Part shown: positions 9,001 through 14,307 of the stretch, piece by piece
Position numbering within the stretch: the first letter of the stretch is position 1
Layout: each line of letters starts with the position of its first letter
Source of the DNA: CAJBVG01 sp943360385
GTDB taxonomy: Bacteria; Bacteroidota; Bacteroidia; Sphingobacteriales; Sphingobacteriaceae
Length of the DNA: 16,456 nucleotides
Assembly: GCA_943360385.1 (NCBI GenBank)
Contig: CALRIM020000058.1
Coordinates: 1-16,456 of the forward strand
Reading direction: 5' to 3'
The notes under the pieces: model-generated
The model's database searches: none
Told to the model about the DNA's origin: nothing
Seen by the model: only the letters and a program-made list of their open reading frames with translations
Program-made: the position numbers and the translations under genes

Positions 9001-11442
9001 TGATATTCCTGGACTGCTCGCCGAAGCTATTCCATTTACATAGAAAGTAACGACACTAGCAGATTTAACAATGGCCACATGTGACCATCTCCCCGCTTCT
9101 ATGTTTGCAATCGAGCTTACAACACTTGTCGCTGATCCAACACTCTCTCCAGCGGACCAATAAGCAAGTGCCAACCTGCTAGAAGTTAAATACAATATAT
9201 AATCACCTGCTTTTCCTATAATAGTTTTAGTACCGGAAACATTACTTGGTTTTATCCACGCTTCGAGGGTAAATTGCCCAGAATTCATTGCCAAATTTCT
9301 AACAGCATTCGTTTGTGCAACAGTTATAAAATCATTTGTTCCATCGAAATTCAATGCATTCCCTGGTGGTGTACTACCTGTAATAGTGAAATTTACGGGA
9401 GCAACTACTATAGAATACTTACTTGGTAATGATAGCGTACCTAGAGTAATTGCATAATTTCCGTATCGCTCACCAGCCATTCTACTCAATTCTCCAGTAA
9501 AACTATCTCCCACTTCTAAAGCAGGACTATATGTATAACTAAAACTAGGATCCGAGTCTCCATAAGCTTTCGATTTTACATCTGCAGTAACAGTAATCGG
9601 TATTGAGGTAATGGTTAAATTTGCAGGTACATAACTAATGATATAATTAGAATTGATTGCTAAAGCACCTTGGTTTATTTGATAAGTTCCTTCTTCTTCG
9701 CCAGCAACTCTGGTTAATGAACCGGTAAAAGAATCTCCGTTTACTATTGATGGAGAAGTAGTATAAGTAAAGGTAGGATCCGCTGAACCTTTTTCTTTCG
9801 ACTTTGCATCCGCAGTAATCGTAATTGATAATTTATTTATAGTGAAATTAGCCGGTACTAACGTTATAATATAATTACTTAAGGTTAACGTACCAATATT
9901 CATTGCATAGGTACCAAAATTTTCACCAACAGCTCTTGATAATGAACCTGTGAAAGTATTTCCATTTATAGGAGAAGGAGAATAGGTATAACTAAAAACA
10001 GGGTCTACCGCTCCATATGTTTTAGAATTTGCAATTGCTGTTACTGTAATAGGCAATGGAGTAACCGTACAAGTTGGTACAATTACGGTATCTGAAGTTG
10101 CAGAAGAGTTAGAAATTATAATTGTTCCAACATAACTGCCCGCAGGTGCTGTTGTTGATAAACGAACATAAACTGTTGTAGAAGGAATGCCTCCTCCTGA
10201 ACCAACAGTAACTGTGTTTGAAAACGTGGTATTATTTAAGCTAACTTCAAAACCAGTAGATGGACTTACTAATATTCCTCCAGTACCTGAAGTTATTAGT
10301 CCTGAAACAGTAAAACTTGTACTTGTAGATGCTGTTCCATAATTGGAACTTAATGCTGTTGGACTTCCAGAGGTGTTAATAAATCGGGTGTTAACTTGTC
10401 TAGTAATCGAATATGCTCCCTCACCTGGAAATGAATTGCTATTAGCTCTTATTCTATAATAGTATATTTGTCCCTCTTGCAAACCAGTAATATTTCCCGA
10501 CAATGAACTAGATGGAAAAATAAATGGTGAACCTGCTACCGTATCGGTAAAATCTGTATTATTAGAAACATCAACATAATAATTATCAACTTGACCTGTT
10601 GTTGGAGCAGACCAATTTGCTGTAAATCCTACTGAAGTAACATTAGAATTAGCATTCAATACAGGTACTACCATTGCATAACTTGCAACCCAATTACTGG
10701 TATTTCCAGTTAAAGCAAAATTTTTAAGTTCTGCTGTATTACCAATTCCTGTTTGATCAACTACAGTATCTAATCCTGTATTACTACCTGCAGCTATTCC
10801 ACTATTAAAATTATAATACAATACAAGTCCACTTGTAGTCGTTGGATTCGTTTGCGCCTGCATATCGGATATGACTTGTGCATCGCTTCTCATGTAATTC
10901 CAAATTTTAATCTCATCTAATTTACCTTTAAAGTACTTACTGTTTGGTGAATTAGGTGGTGGATATCCAATTGTAAAACTATCTACAGTGACTGGATAGT
11001 TAGATATTGCATTACCAGGAAACACGCTTCCTATTTTTACTCCGTTTATATAAAATCTACCTGAAGAAGAGAGTGGATCTGTTGTAACAGCCACATGAAT
11101 CCAATTATTTTTAATGATACCCGATGCTGGTGTTGAATACCGCCTTAGTGTTGTTGAAGAACCCCATTTATAAAGCGTAATCTCATTATTATAAACAAAT
11201 AATTGAAATACTCCGGGCTTACTAATAATCATCTGAGTATCTGCCAACGATTCTATATTTATCCAGGCCTCAACAGTTAATGCCCACGATGGAAAATTTA
11301 ATATTTCAGTGCGTGCATTAATTTCTAGGTAATCATCAACACCATCTAACTTCAATGCATTTTCTGAAGACTGAGCCAGAGCATTATAAGAGAACAAACA
11401 GAAAACAATGGTAGATAAAAGTAAAAACGACTTAATTCTCAT
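1..11442 (-). CDS. Giant secreted MBG-repeat adhesin-like protein (partial, C-terminus outside window)
   Basis: This is one open frame of 3814 codons with no stop found on reading it; it runs off the left edge. ATG at 11442 is chosen because it begins a clear Sec signal peptide (residues 1-24: MRIK, a hydrophobic core, then NALA before Gln). The domain order, in approximate residues, is LamG/concanavalin-like 30-217, FN3-like 263-347, Ig-like 364-460, three MBG domains 461-684, a second LamG-like 690-894, FN3-like 927-1010, Ig-like 1017-1119, and then 36 MBG units to the window edge. MBG units carry YGDxDP, YTYSPAL, FTGxLSR and GExxGxY motifs. Proteins of this design in Bacteroidota are usually exported by Sec and then T9SS, and act at the cell surface in adhesion or gliding. 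The sorting domain would lie outside the window, so T9SS export is inferred. No catalytic domain is seen. The ligand is unknown; the LamG domains suggest glycan or protein binding. Confidence 0.93.
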   Translation of the reverse strand, partial: MRIKSFLLLSTIVFCLFSYNALAQSSENALKLDGVDDYLEINARTEILNFPSWALTVEAWINIESLADTQMIISKPGVFQLFVYNNEITLYKWGSSTTLRRYSTPASGIIKNNWIHVAVTTDPLSSSGRFYINGVKIGSVFPGNAISNYPVTVDSFTIGYPPPNSPNSKYFKGKLDEIKIWNYMRSDAQVISDMQAQTNPTTTSGLVLYYNFNSGIAAGSNTGLDTVVDQTGIGNTAELKNFALTGNTSNWVASYAMVVPVLNANSNVTSVGFTANWSAPTTGQVDNYYVDVSNNTDFTDTVAGSPFIFPSSSLSGNITGLQEGQIYYYRIRANSNSFPGEGAYSITRQVNTRFINTSGSPTALSSNYGTASTSTSFTVSGLITSGTGGILVSPSTGFEVSLNNTTFSNTVTVGSGGGIPSTTVYVRLSTTAPAGSYVGTIIISNSSATSDTVIVPTCTVTPLPITVTAIANSKTYGAVDPVFSYTYSPSPINGNTFTGSLSRAVGENFGTYAMNIGTLTLSNYIITLVPANFTINKLSITITADAKSKEKGSADPTFTYTTSPSIVNGDSFTGSLTRVAGEEEGTYQINQGALAINSNYIISYVPANLTITSIPITVTADVKSKAYGDSDPSFSYTYSPALEVGDSFTGELSRMAGERYGNYAITLGTLSLPSKYSIVVAPVNFTITGSTPPGNALNFDGTNDFITVAQTNAVRNLAMNSGQFTLEAWIKPSNVSGTKTIIGKAGDYILYLTSSRLALAYWSAGESVGSATSVVSSIANIEAGRWSHVAIVKSASVVTFYVNGIASASSPGISLSNSSVSNLLIGQSSTSLATNSYFNGSLDEVRIWNKALTAGEVSSAMLDTVAANASNLVFYYNFDNAIRAVSSENVVDLTSNAQTGTLSNFALTGNTSNWVESYAIAVPVLAGAANITSSSFTANWTAPLQGTIENYYLDVASASDYSSVISGSPFILPNGTLTKTITGLTSGSTYYFRVRAEKTSVTGTGAYSFFRQTVIRNIVVTGTLNAFSTTYGTASASQFFNVSGIISSGGILVTPPAGFEVSLDNTNFSSTVTVGSAGNIASTKVYVRLSAITPSGTYSGDIVASNASASSKTVAIPLSTVSNRALTITALAQSKTYGDADPTFTYTYSPALVGSDEFTGALSRNVGEDVGVYTINRNTLTVNSSYTISYVPANLTIGIKNITVTADSKSKYRGSADPALTYTYSPALIGTDEFTGSLSRNPGETEGVYAINRNDLALSSNYNLTYVSANLTIGIINITISAEAKSKSYGDADPILTYTYSPALEVGDTISGVLSRVSGEDTGRYAITQHTLSLDPKYSITFVPANLTIGARLITITAEAQTKTYGDGDPTLTYTYSPALIGSDAFTGSLSRAVGDDVGKYLISRNTLSLNNNYSITYVPDSLTITQKTITVTADSQSKYAGDADPSFTYSYTPALIGTDEFTGNLTRVAGETVGDYAIQQGTLALSGNYTLNYVSANLTIGKITITVTADALIKAYGDVDPLLTYTYTPALIGTDTFVGALSRTSGETIGRYSINQGSLSLDSKYELVFEPSNLTITTKSITVTADEQIKTFGDVDPILSYTFSPALIGLDTFIGVLSRDPGEDVGTYVISQNTLTIDSNYIITYVENYFYITAKTITVTPDTLSKQYGYDDPAFTYTYTPALNGTDEFTGELAREPGEATGTYLMEQYTLSLNSNYTLVFNTDTFRIHKRIITVTASAQSKAFGTADPVLTYTYTPDLYGSDGFVGELSRDPGESLGTYAINLNTLEVNEHYFINYVGENLTIGSKEITVTAASTTKRYGDADPVFTYTFSPALDPADTFSGELSRISGENIGNYQISIGTLALNSNYTINFVPANLNIYKRFITVTIDTLSKVYGDADPELTYSYSPALAFTDTFAGHLIRDYGEGAGEYGISGYNLSLSSNYILNFIPGFFVIEKKTINIYVDEKTKDYGDADPVLTYTYSPPLVGTDFFVGTLARTPGESVGAYPIYSNSIDILSDAGDGTFYSSQEYIVAFFDANLIIGQKTITVIADAQSKQYGDSDPPLTYTYSPDLKVGDSFSGSLSRDAGEDIGTYAINQNDLSLNSNYLINYVDTTLSIEVRTITVIADTLSKEFGDADSIFTYTFSPPLVGVDTFSGLLSRDAGEELGIYAINLNTLALDSKYNLVYVPTDFTITPKTITVTPDGVSKEFGDADPALTYSFTPPLYGTDTFAGELSRIPGEELGNYAVLQNTLSLDSHYRINFVETDFWIWQKIIYVTPDALTKEYGNDDPTLTYTFSPPLYGTDTFSGELMRDPGEIIGSYPIRQNTLSLGSNYTLAYTDVNFTITTKNIQVIADPITKEYGDADPILTYYFTPPLYGTDTFSGTLSREPGEALGKYLINQNDLRLDSIYSITFTSDSLSITNRTITVTAQAKTKVFGEVDPALTYTYSPALSPGDVFTGSLSRDIGEDIGKYSINQNTLELPSNYTIIYQADSLAITSKTITVTAQPKTKVFGEVDPALTYTYTPALSSGDVFTGSLSRAVGENIGKYVINKNTLSLPSNYSISYIADSLVITSKTITVTAEAKTKVYGDVDPALTYTYTPALNNGDAFTGSLSRVVGENIGKYVINKHTLSLPNNYTITYVEDSLSITTKTITVTADAKSKAFGAIDPALTYTFTPNLISGDVFTGGLTRAAGESIGKYAITQGSLALPTNYTIIYIQDSLNIGSKDIIVRAQFTTKIYGNVDPILTYTYSPALNTGDSFTGSLSRALGENIGKYVINQNTLALPSGYSITYVADSLSITVKTITVTADAKTKVYGEIDPTLTYTFTPALNTGDSFTGSLTRVVGENIGKYIINQNTLALSNNYSITYIADSLSITAKTITVTAQAKTKVYGEIDPTLTYTYTPALNTGDAFTGSLSRAVGENIGKYIINQNTLALSSNYSITYIADSLSITPKTITVTADAKTKVYGEVDPALTYTYTPALNTGDAFTGSLSRALGENIGKYVINQNTLSLGSNYSITYVADSLSITAKTITVTADAKTKAFGAADPVLTYTFTPVLNTGDVFAGVLSRAAGESIGKYAINQGTLTLPANYTITYIQDSLSIGSKNITVRAQFATKIYGDADPILTYTYSPTLNTGDVFTGSLSRAAGENIGKYVITQNTLALPSSYTITYIADSLSITAKTIIVTADAKTKVYGDVDPVLTYTYTPALIGTDAFTGSLSRAVGENIGKYIINKNTLSLGINYSITYVADSLSITAKTIIVTADAKTKVYGDVDPALTYTYTPALNSGDVFTGSLSRAVGENIGKYVINQGTLSLNANYTITYDDDSLTITAKTITVTADAKTKVYGEVDPALTYTYAPALNSGDAFTGSLSRAVGENIGKYVINKNTLALNSNYSITYVADSLSITAKTIVVTADAKTKVYGDVDPALTYTYIPALNTGDAFTGSLSRALGENVGKYVINKNTLALSSNYVITYVADSLSITAKTIIVTADAKTKVYGDVDPALTYTYTPALNAGDVFTGSLSRALGENVGKYVINKNSLSLPSNYSITYVADSLSITAKTITVTADAKTKVYGEVDPALTYTYTPALIGTDAFTGSLSRTVGENIGKYIINKNTLSLGSNYSITYIADSLSITAKTIIVTAEVKTKVYGDVDPTLTYTYAPALIGTDVFTGNLTRAIGENVGKYAINQGTLALNANYTITYDDDSLSIIAKTITVTADAKTKVYGEVDPALTYTYTPALNTGDAFTGNLSRAIGENVGKYVINQGTLALNANYTITYEDDSLSITAKTITVTADAKTKVYGDVDPV
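298..3717 (-). repeat. 1140-bp higher-order repeat (5 MBG units) within the array
   Basis: Several unit-specific variants recur exactly 1140 bp apart. The variant tagtgagtcatcatcgtacg is at 301 and 1441. The segment 601-680 matches 1741-1820 with about three differences. The variant cttggtaaag is at 791, 1931 and 3071. The unusual gtatattttagtag core is at 2071 and 3211 (preceded in both by gtgtaggt and agaattggat), and its neighbour with aaatgcttttg is at about 2300 and 3440. This indicates expansion by duplication of five-unit blocks, followed by divergence and partial mixing. Not every unit follows the period, so block limits are approximate. Confidence 0.75.
5329..5400 (-). repeat. MBG unit with an 8-residue insertion
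   Basis: This is the one unit that breaks the 228-bp step (252 bp instead). The extra 24 bp encode part of a Gly/Ser/Asp-rich stretch (ILSDAGDGTFYSSQEY), placed between the strand-like segment ending AYPIYSNS and the one starting EYIVAFF. It looks like a lengthened surface loop rather than a truncation, because the frame is kept and the motifs on both sides are intact. Confidence 0.7.
8085..9370 (-). other. Head module 2: duplicate LamG-like, FN3-like and Ig-like domains
   Basis: This encodes residues about 690-1119. It repeats the order of the first head: LamG-like (NALNFDGTNDFITV, FTLEAWIKP, WSHVAIVK, FYVNGIA, LDEVRIWN, LVFYYNFDN), linker FALTGNTSNWV, FN3-like (FTANWTAPLQG, ENYYLDVA, GLTSGSTYYFRVRA) and Ig-like (FNVSGI, GFEVSLDN, TKVYVRLS, GTYSGDIVASN). 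The linker is almost identical in both copies while the domains have diverged, which points to an internal duplication. The long MBG array follows directly. Confidence 0.85.
9370..10059 (-). repeat. Short block of three diverged MBG units between the two head modules
   Basis: Three MBG units lie between the two LamG/FN3/Ig-like heads. Reading from the N-terminus their cores are KTYGAVDP, KEKGSADP (the usual Tyr is lost) and KAYGDSDP. Steps between equivalent positions are 225 and 228 bp. They share FTGSLSR/FTGSLTR/FTGELSR and GE motifs with the long array but are well diverged from each other and from the C-terminal units, as expected for an older part of the gene. Confidence 0.88.
10060..11352 (-). 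other. Head module 1: LamG-like, FN3-like and Ig-like domains
   Basis: This encodes residues about 30-460 of the giant protein. The LamG-like part begins ENALKLDGVDDYLEI and contains TVEAWIN, WIHVAV, GRFYINGVKIG, LDEIKIWN and LVLYYNFN, all typical of LamG_3/concanavalin-like domains of Bacteroidota. A linker with FALTGNTSNWV leads into an FN3-like domain (FTANWSAPTTG, NYYVDVS, GLQEGQIYYYRIRA). Next comes an Ig-like segment with FTVSGL, GFEVSLNN, TTVYVRLS and GSYVGTIIISN, a type common in surface proteins of this phylum. The same three-domain order recurs at 8085-9370. Confidence 0.85.
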
Positions 11443-11472
11443 ATGAATAAGTTAAAAATAGATTCAAGTAAA

Positions 11473-11490
11473 TTGTTGTTGTTGTTGTTG
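11473..11490 (-). repeat. (CAA)6 trinucleotide tract in the leader of the giant gene
   Basis: Six perfect TTG units on the plus strand read (CAA)6 on the transcribed strand, about 31-48 nt upstream of the ATG of the giant gene. The tract is outside the coding region, so changes in unit number would alter spacing or leader length but not the frame. It may be an unstructured leader that aids translation, or a slippage-prone tract that tunes expression. Either role is inferred. Confidence 0.75.
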
Positions 11491-11519
11491 TGTGTTAATG
11501 AAATTGAGCTGTTTTAAGA

Positions 11520-11545
11520 AAAGAGTGGGCTCTCTACCACTCTTT
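11520..11545. promoter_or_regulatory. 9-bp perfect hairpin upstream of the giant gene
   Basis: AAAGAGTGG (11520-11528) pairs perfectly with CCACTCTTT (11537-11545) around an 8-nt loop. It lies 78-103 nt upstream of the giant gene's start. Read on the minus strand it is followed by a moderately T-rich stretch (TTTTCTTAAAA), so it could be a weak terminator or attenuator in the leader, or a structure that stabilises the message. The T-run is too broken for a confident intrinsic terminator. Confidence 0.5.
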
Positions 11546-11753
11546 CTAACTAAACTAATTAACAAATTCGCTCTCTCTTGAATTTATCAATGATTAAAAG
11601 TCATAAAATATTTCTACAATAAATTTCAAATGAAGATGAGTACTCCTATAAGTAGGATGAATAAACCAATTCTGGGTTCAAAAAATATTGCTGGAAGAAT
11701 AATATATATCAATCATTTATAACATATAAAGAAAACAACACCTTAAAACATTG

Positions 11754-11766
11754 GTATCCATGATAC
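11754..11766. promoter_or_regulatory. Small dyad GTATC-cat-GATAC
   Basis: Five-base inverted arms around a 3-base centre lie in the divergent region, about 150 bp upstream of the response regulator gene. It could be an operator half-site pair, but a dyad this short is expected by chance in AT-rich DNA. It does not clearly resemble the direct-repeat sites usual for LytTR proteins. Confidence 0.15.
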
Positions 11767-11850
11767 TTTAATTATTTGGGAATAAAATGAGGACGAAAGG
11801 CTGAATTTTGAGTACAAAAAATAAATATTCCAGTTCGGGCGCTAATAGCC

Positions 11851-11880
11851 TTTGAACTCAAACACAAATACATACTTTTG
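11851..11880 (+). promoter_or_regulatory. Candidate Bacteroidota-type promoter for the response regulator gene
   Basis: TTTG at 11851-11854 and TACTTTTG at 11873-11880 match the -33 (TTTG) and -7 (TAnnTTTG) elements recognised by the Bacteroidota primary sigma factor. The gap is 18 nt, slightly shorter than the usual 19-21. Transcription would start near 11887, leaving a leader of about 25 nt before the ATG at 11913. No Shine-Dalgarno sequence is obvious, which is normal in this phylum. Confidence 0.55.
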
Positions 11881-11912
11881 ATTTTATACCCAAAACATTC
11901 ACTCTCCTTCTT

Positions 11913-12659
11913 ATGAATAAAAACATCAATGTTTTGATAGTTGAACATGATTCCAAATGGCAGCGAATTCTAGTTAATGCACTCTCTAAAGATGGATTTA
12001 CCATTTCTGGATGTGCAACAAACTTAGAAGATGCTCATTTATTGGTTGAAAGTATCAAATTCGACATTGCGCTTGTTGATACTCACATAGGCGATCAGGC
12101 TGATGGGCTCGCATTAGGTAACATTATAAGACAAAAATACCATAAGCCTTTTATTTTTATTACAGGAGCATTAGATCCTGATTTGTTTGATACTGCAATA
12201 CTTACAAATTCATCTTGCTATTTAACCAAACCCTTTGCTGACGAAACGTTATTGCTAAATATTAGAAATGCGGTAAATCAATTCAATATTACAAATGAAC
12301 TTAATACCGCAAACGACTCCAATAATACAAACCATTTTTTCTTTGCCAAAAATGGTAATCAATATAAGAGGATCGAATGGCATGAAGTAGTTTGTTTACA
12401 ATCCGACAGAAACTACACTAAGGTAATTACCAATAAGGATGAGTTATATATGATTAGATGCTCTCTTCAAAATGCAATGAAAGAGGTAATCCCTGTTAAT
12501 ATTCGCCCAAATTTTTTACAAATTAATAGAGCGGAGGTTTTTCAGATAGGGTATATAAAAAAAATAATCAACAACACTGTGGTCATAGATTCAAAGGAAT
12601 TTGAAGTAACAGATGGTTATATAAAAAATTTAAAACAAAAATTAAACATTATACTCTAG
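11913..12659 (+). CDS. LytTR-family DNA-binding response regulator
   Basis: This is a cytoplasmic transcription regulator of 248 residues, the usual size. The receiver domain (about 5-122) has the phospho-acceptor Asp56 in IALVDTHIG, Thr84 in FIFITG and the conserved Lys106-Pro107 pair. The acidic pocket reads Glu11-His12-Asp13, so a His sits where the second acidic residue of the usual pair is expected; magnesium binding may be altered. A polar linker rich in Asn (about 126-141) leads to a LytTR DNA-binding domain (about 142-246) with IEWHEVVCLQSDRNYTKV and FLQINRAEVF. No sensor kinase is adjacent, so it is an orphan here. It sits 57 bp before the PorP/SprF gene, which is probably co-transcribed, and is divergent from the giant surface protein gene. 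Control of either neighbour is plausible but not shown. Confidence 0.92.
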   Translation: MNKNINVLIVEHDSKWQRILVNALSKDGFTISGCATNLEDAHLLVESIKFDIALVDTHIGDQADGLALGNIIRQKYHKPFIFITGALDPDLFDTAILTNSSCYLTKPFADETLLLNIRNAVNQFNITNELNTANDSNNTNHFFFAKNGNQYKRIEWHEVVCLQSDRNYTKVITNKDELYMIRCSLQNAMKEVIPVNIRPNFLQINRAEVFQIGYIKKIINNTVVIDSKEFEVTDGYIKNLKQKLNIIL

Positions 12660-12716
12660 GTATAAACAAATGAATTTCACAAAAAATAAGATTAAAATAA
12701 TTTGATATATATTAGA

Positions 12717-13595
12717 ATGAAAAAATATAACCTTTTAGCTCTAGCTATATTATTGTGCAGCATTGCACATGCTCAACTGAGTCCACTTAGTGCTAGTTTT
12801 TTCCAGAACCAATATTTAGTAAATCCAGCATTAGCAGGAACTACAGAAGAAATTCGTCTGAATTCTGGATATAACAAGCAATGGAGTACCGTTCCCGGTG
12901 CACCAGTTACACAGTACCTTACACTCGACAAAGGTTTCGAAAGAGTTGGGGTAGGAATGAATATTTATGCTGACAAAGCAGGGCTACTAAAACGAACAAG
13001 AGTAATTGGTACTTACGCTTACCATCTACCAATAGATAACAATGGGGATATTATTCATTTTGGAATTTCAATGGGAATTCTATCTCAACGAATTTCTAAT
13101 GAAGATATAAATGGAGTTAGTGGGGATGTATCCATTGCGCAATTCAATGATCGTAATGCCGTTTTTGATGGCGATTTTGGAATGGCCTATACTTCAGAAA
13201 AGTTAAATATTCAAGGTGCTGTTCCTAATTTAAAAAACTTCTTAAAAAGAGAATTATATAATTCAGCTAATTGGAATACTTTTTATTCTGCCGCTAGCTA
13301 TAAATTCATAGTAAAATATAAACAGATATCTACACTTATAGAACCCAAAGTAATTCTTAGAGGGGTAAGGAATTCTAAAAACGTACTAGATATGGGTGTT
13401 AATATTTCAGCTTTTCAAAACAAAGTATTCACAACTGTAATGTACCACACAACTCAAAATATCACCTTGGGTGCTGGTGTAAATTATAAAGATTTTAGTA
13501 TCCTAGGAATGTACACTTCTAGAACTTATGCACTAAAAGGATATGTAACTGGTAATTTCGAAATTGGTTTAGGGTATAATTTTAAAATGAGATAA
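12717..13595 (+). CDS. PorP/SprF-family outer-membrane protein of type IX secretion
   Basis: This is a 292-residue protein with a Sec signal peptide (MKKYNLLALAILLCSIAHA, cleaved before Gln20). The mature start carries the family signature: FFQNQYLVNPALAG, then NKQWSTVPGAPVTQYLT, followed by alternating strand-like segments and a C-terminal strand ending IGLGYNFKMR, as in an outer-membrane beta-barrel. PorP/SprF proteins are tied to T9SS; SprF of Flavobacterium johnsoniae is needed for secretion of the giant adhesin SprB, and homologues often sit beside large surface-protein genes. Here the large gene is divergent, about 1.3 kb away, with the regulator between. A TTG at 12702 in the same frame is rejected as start because ATG 12717 gives the proper signal peptide. 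It ends 25 bp before the convergent MotB-like gene; I see no strong terminator in that gap. Confidence 0.88.
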   Translation: MKKYNLLALAILLCSIAHAQLSPLSASFFQNQYLVNPALAGTTEEIRLNSGYNKQWSTVPGAPVTQYLTLDKGFERVGVGMNIYADKAGLLKRTRVIGTYAYHLPIDNNGDIIHFGISMGILSQRISNEDINGVSGDVSIAQFNDRNAVFDGDFGMAYTSEKLNIQGAVPNLKNFLKRELYNSANWNTFYSAASYKFIVKYKQISTLIEPKVILRGVRNSKNVLDMGVNISAFQNKVFTTVMYHTTQNITLGAGVNYKDFSILGMYTSRTYALKGYVTGNFEIGLGYNFKMR

Positions 13596-13620
13596 TAAAA
13601 GAGGTGTAGTGCATCTGTTA

Positions 13621-14307
13621 TTAATAATGAATTCGTAACACCACTCTTCTATTAATCGATTGATTATTCGGAATAGGTTCTCCTTTACCATTACGATTTG
13701 AAACCACAGGTTGAGTATCAGCATATCCCGATGCCTTTAATCGTGTTGGCTCCATTCCTTGCTCGATTAAATAGCGAACCACATTTGAAGCTCTTGCAAC
13801 AGATAACTCCCAATTAGAAGGGAATTCTTTAGTGGCTATTGGATTATCGTCCGTATGACCTTCCACATCCAAACTGAAATTTGCTTTTTTCTTTTTACTT
13901 ACGGCATCAATAATAGCAAAAATTTTATCTACAATCTCTTTACCTTCAGGTAGTAATTTTGCATCGCCACTATTGTAAAAAGAATTACTCAAGAAACGCA
14001 TGTTTATTGCATTGTCCTTATTTTCAATCTCTAGATTTTTATCTTTTACTTCCTTCATCAACATAGAATCTAGTTGAGATTTTATTTCGCTCAGTGGAGT
14101 AGAAATGGTTTTGTTTTTGACCTTAGAACTATAACTGGCCTTAACTCTATCCCAAACATTTTGATCCACATTGGCCGATGCAAAGAGTAAAATAAAAAAA
14201 CACAATAAAAGAGTAATCAAATCGGCATATGTAATAAGCCAAAGCTCTCCTGGTTCCTCACCAAAAAGCGCACGTTGAACTTTCTTTTTATTACCTTGAA
14301 TTGCCAT
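13621..14307 (-). CDS. MotB-like stator subunit with OmpA-type peptidoglycan-binding domain
   Basis: This 228-residue inner-membrane protein has a short cytoplasmic N-terminus rich in Lys and Arg, then one transmembrane helix (about 22-44) containing the MotB signature TYADLITLLLCFF. Asp29 matches the proton-binding Asp32 of E. coli MotB. After a linker comes an OmpA-like domain (about 118-226) with GHTDD (150-154), NWELSVARA (165-173) and NRRV (219-222), which anchors to peptidoglycan. The start ATG overlaps the last base of the MotA-like gene stop (TAATG), which suggests translational coupling and a shared complex. With MotA it should form an ion-driven motor or force-generating channel. 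It resembles MotB more than ExbD/TolR because of the OmpA domain. The driven partner is unknown, as no flagellar gene is visible. Confidence 0.92.
   Translation of the reverse strand: MAIQGNKKKVQRALFGEEPGELWLITYADLITLLLCFFILLFASANVDQNVWDRVKASYSSKVKNKTISTPLSEIKSQLDSMLMKEVKDKNLEIENKDNAINMRFLSNSFYNSGDAKLLPEGKEIVDKIFAIIDAVSKKKKANFSLDVEGHTDDNPIATKEFPSNWELSVARASNVVRYLIEQGMEPTRLKASGYADTQPVVSNRNGKGEPIPNNQSINRRVVLRIHY

Larger units (their letters stand above)
11443..11912. other. Divergent intergenic region, 470 bp, AT-rich
   Basis: I see no gene here on either strand. It separates the leftward giant gene from the rightward regulator gene and must hold promoters for both. It contains the (CAA)6 tract, the 9-bp hairpin, a small dyad at 11754-11766 and a candidate promoter for the regulator. 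I searched for the reverse form of TAnnTTTG to place a promoter for the giant gene and found no convincing match. Confidence 0.7.

Noticed and set aside
11644..11657. Small inverted repeat TCCTA-taag-TAGGA in the intergenic region
   Set aside because: A 5-bp stem with no T-run or matching second site is expected by chance in a 470-bp AT-rich region.
12702..12716. TTG at 12702 as the start of the PorP/SprF gene
   Set aside because: It would put MIYIR before a perfect signal peptide that begins at ATG 12717.
13596..13620. Possible bidirectional terminator between the PorP/SprF and MotB-like genes
   Set aside because: The 25-bp convergent gap has no clear stem and no T-run on either strand.
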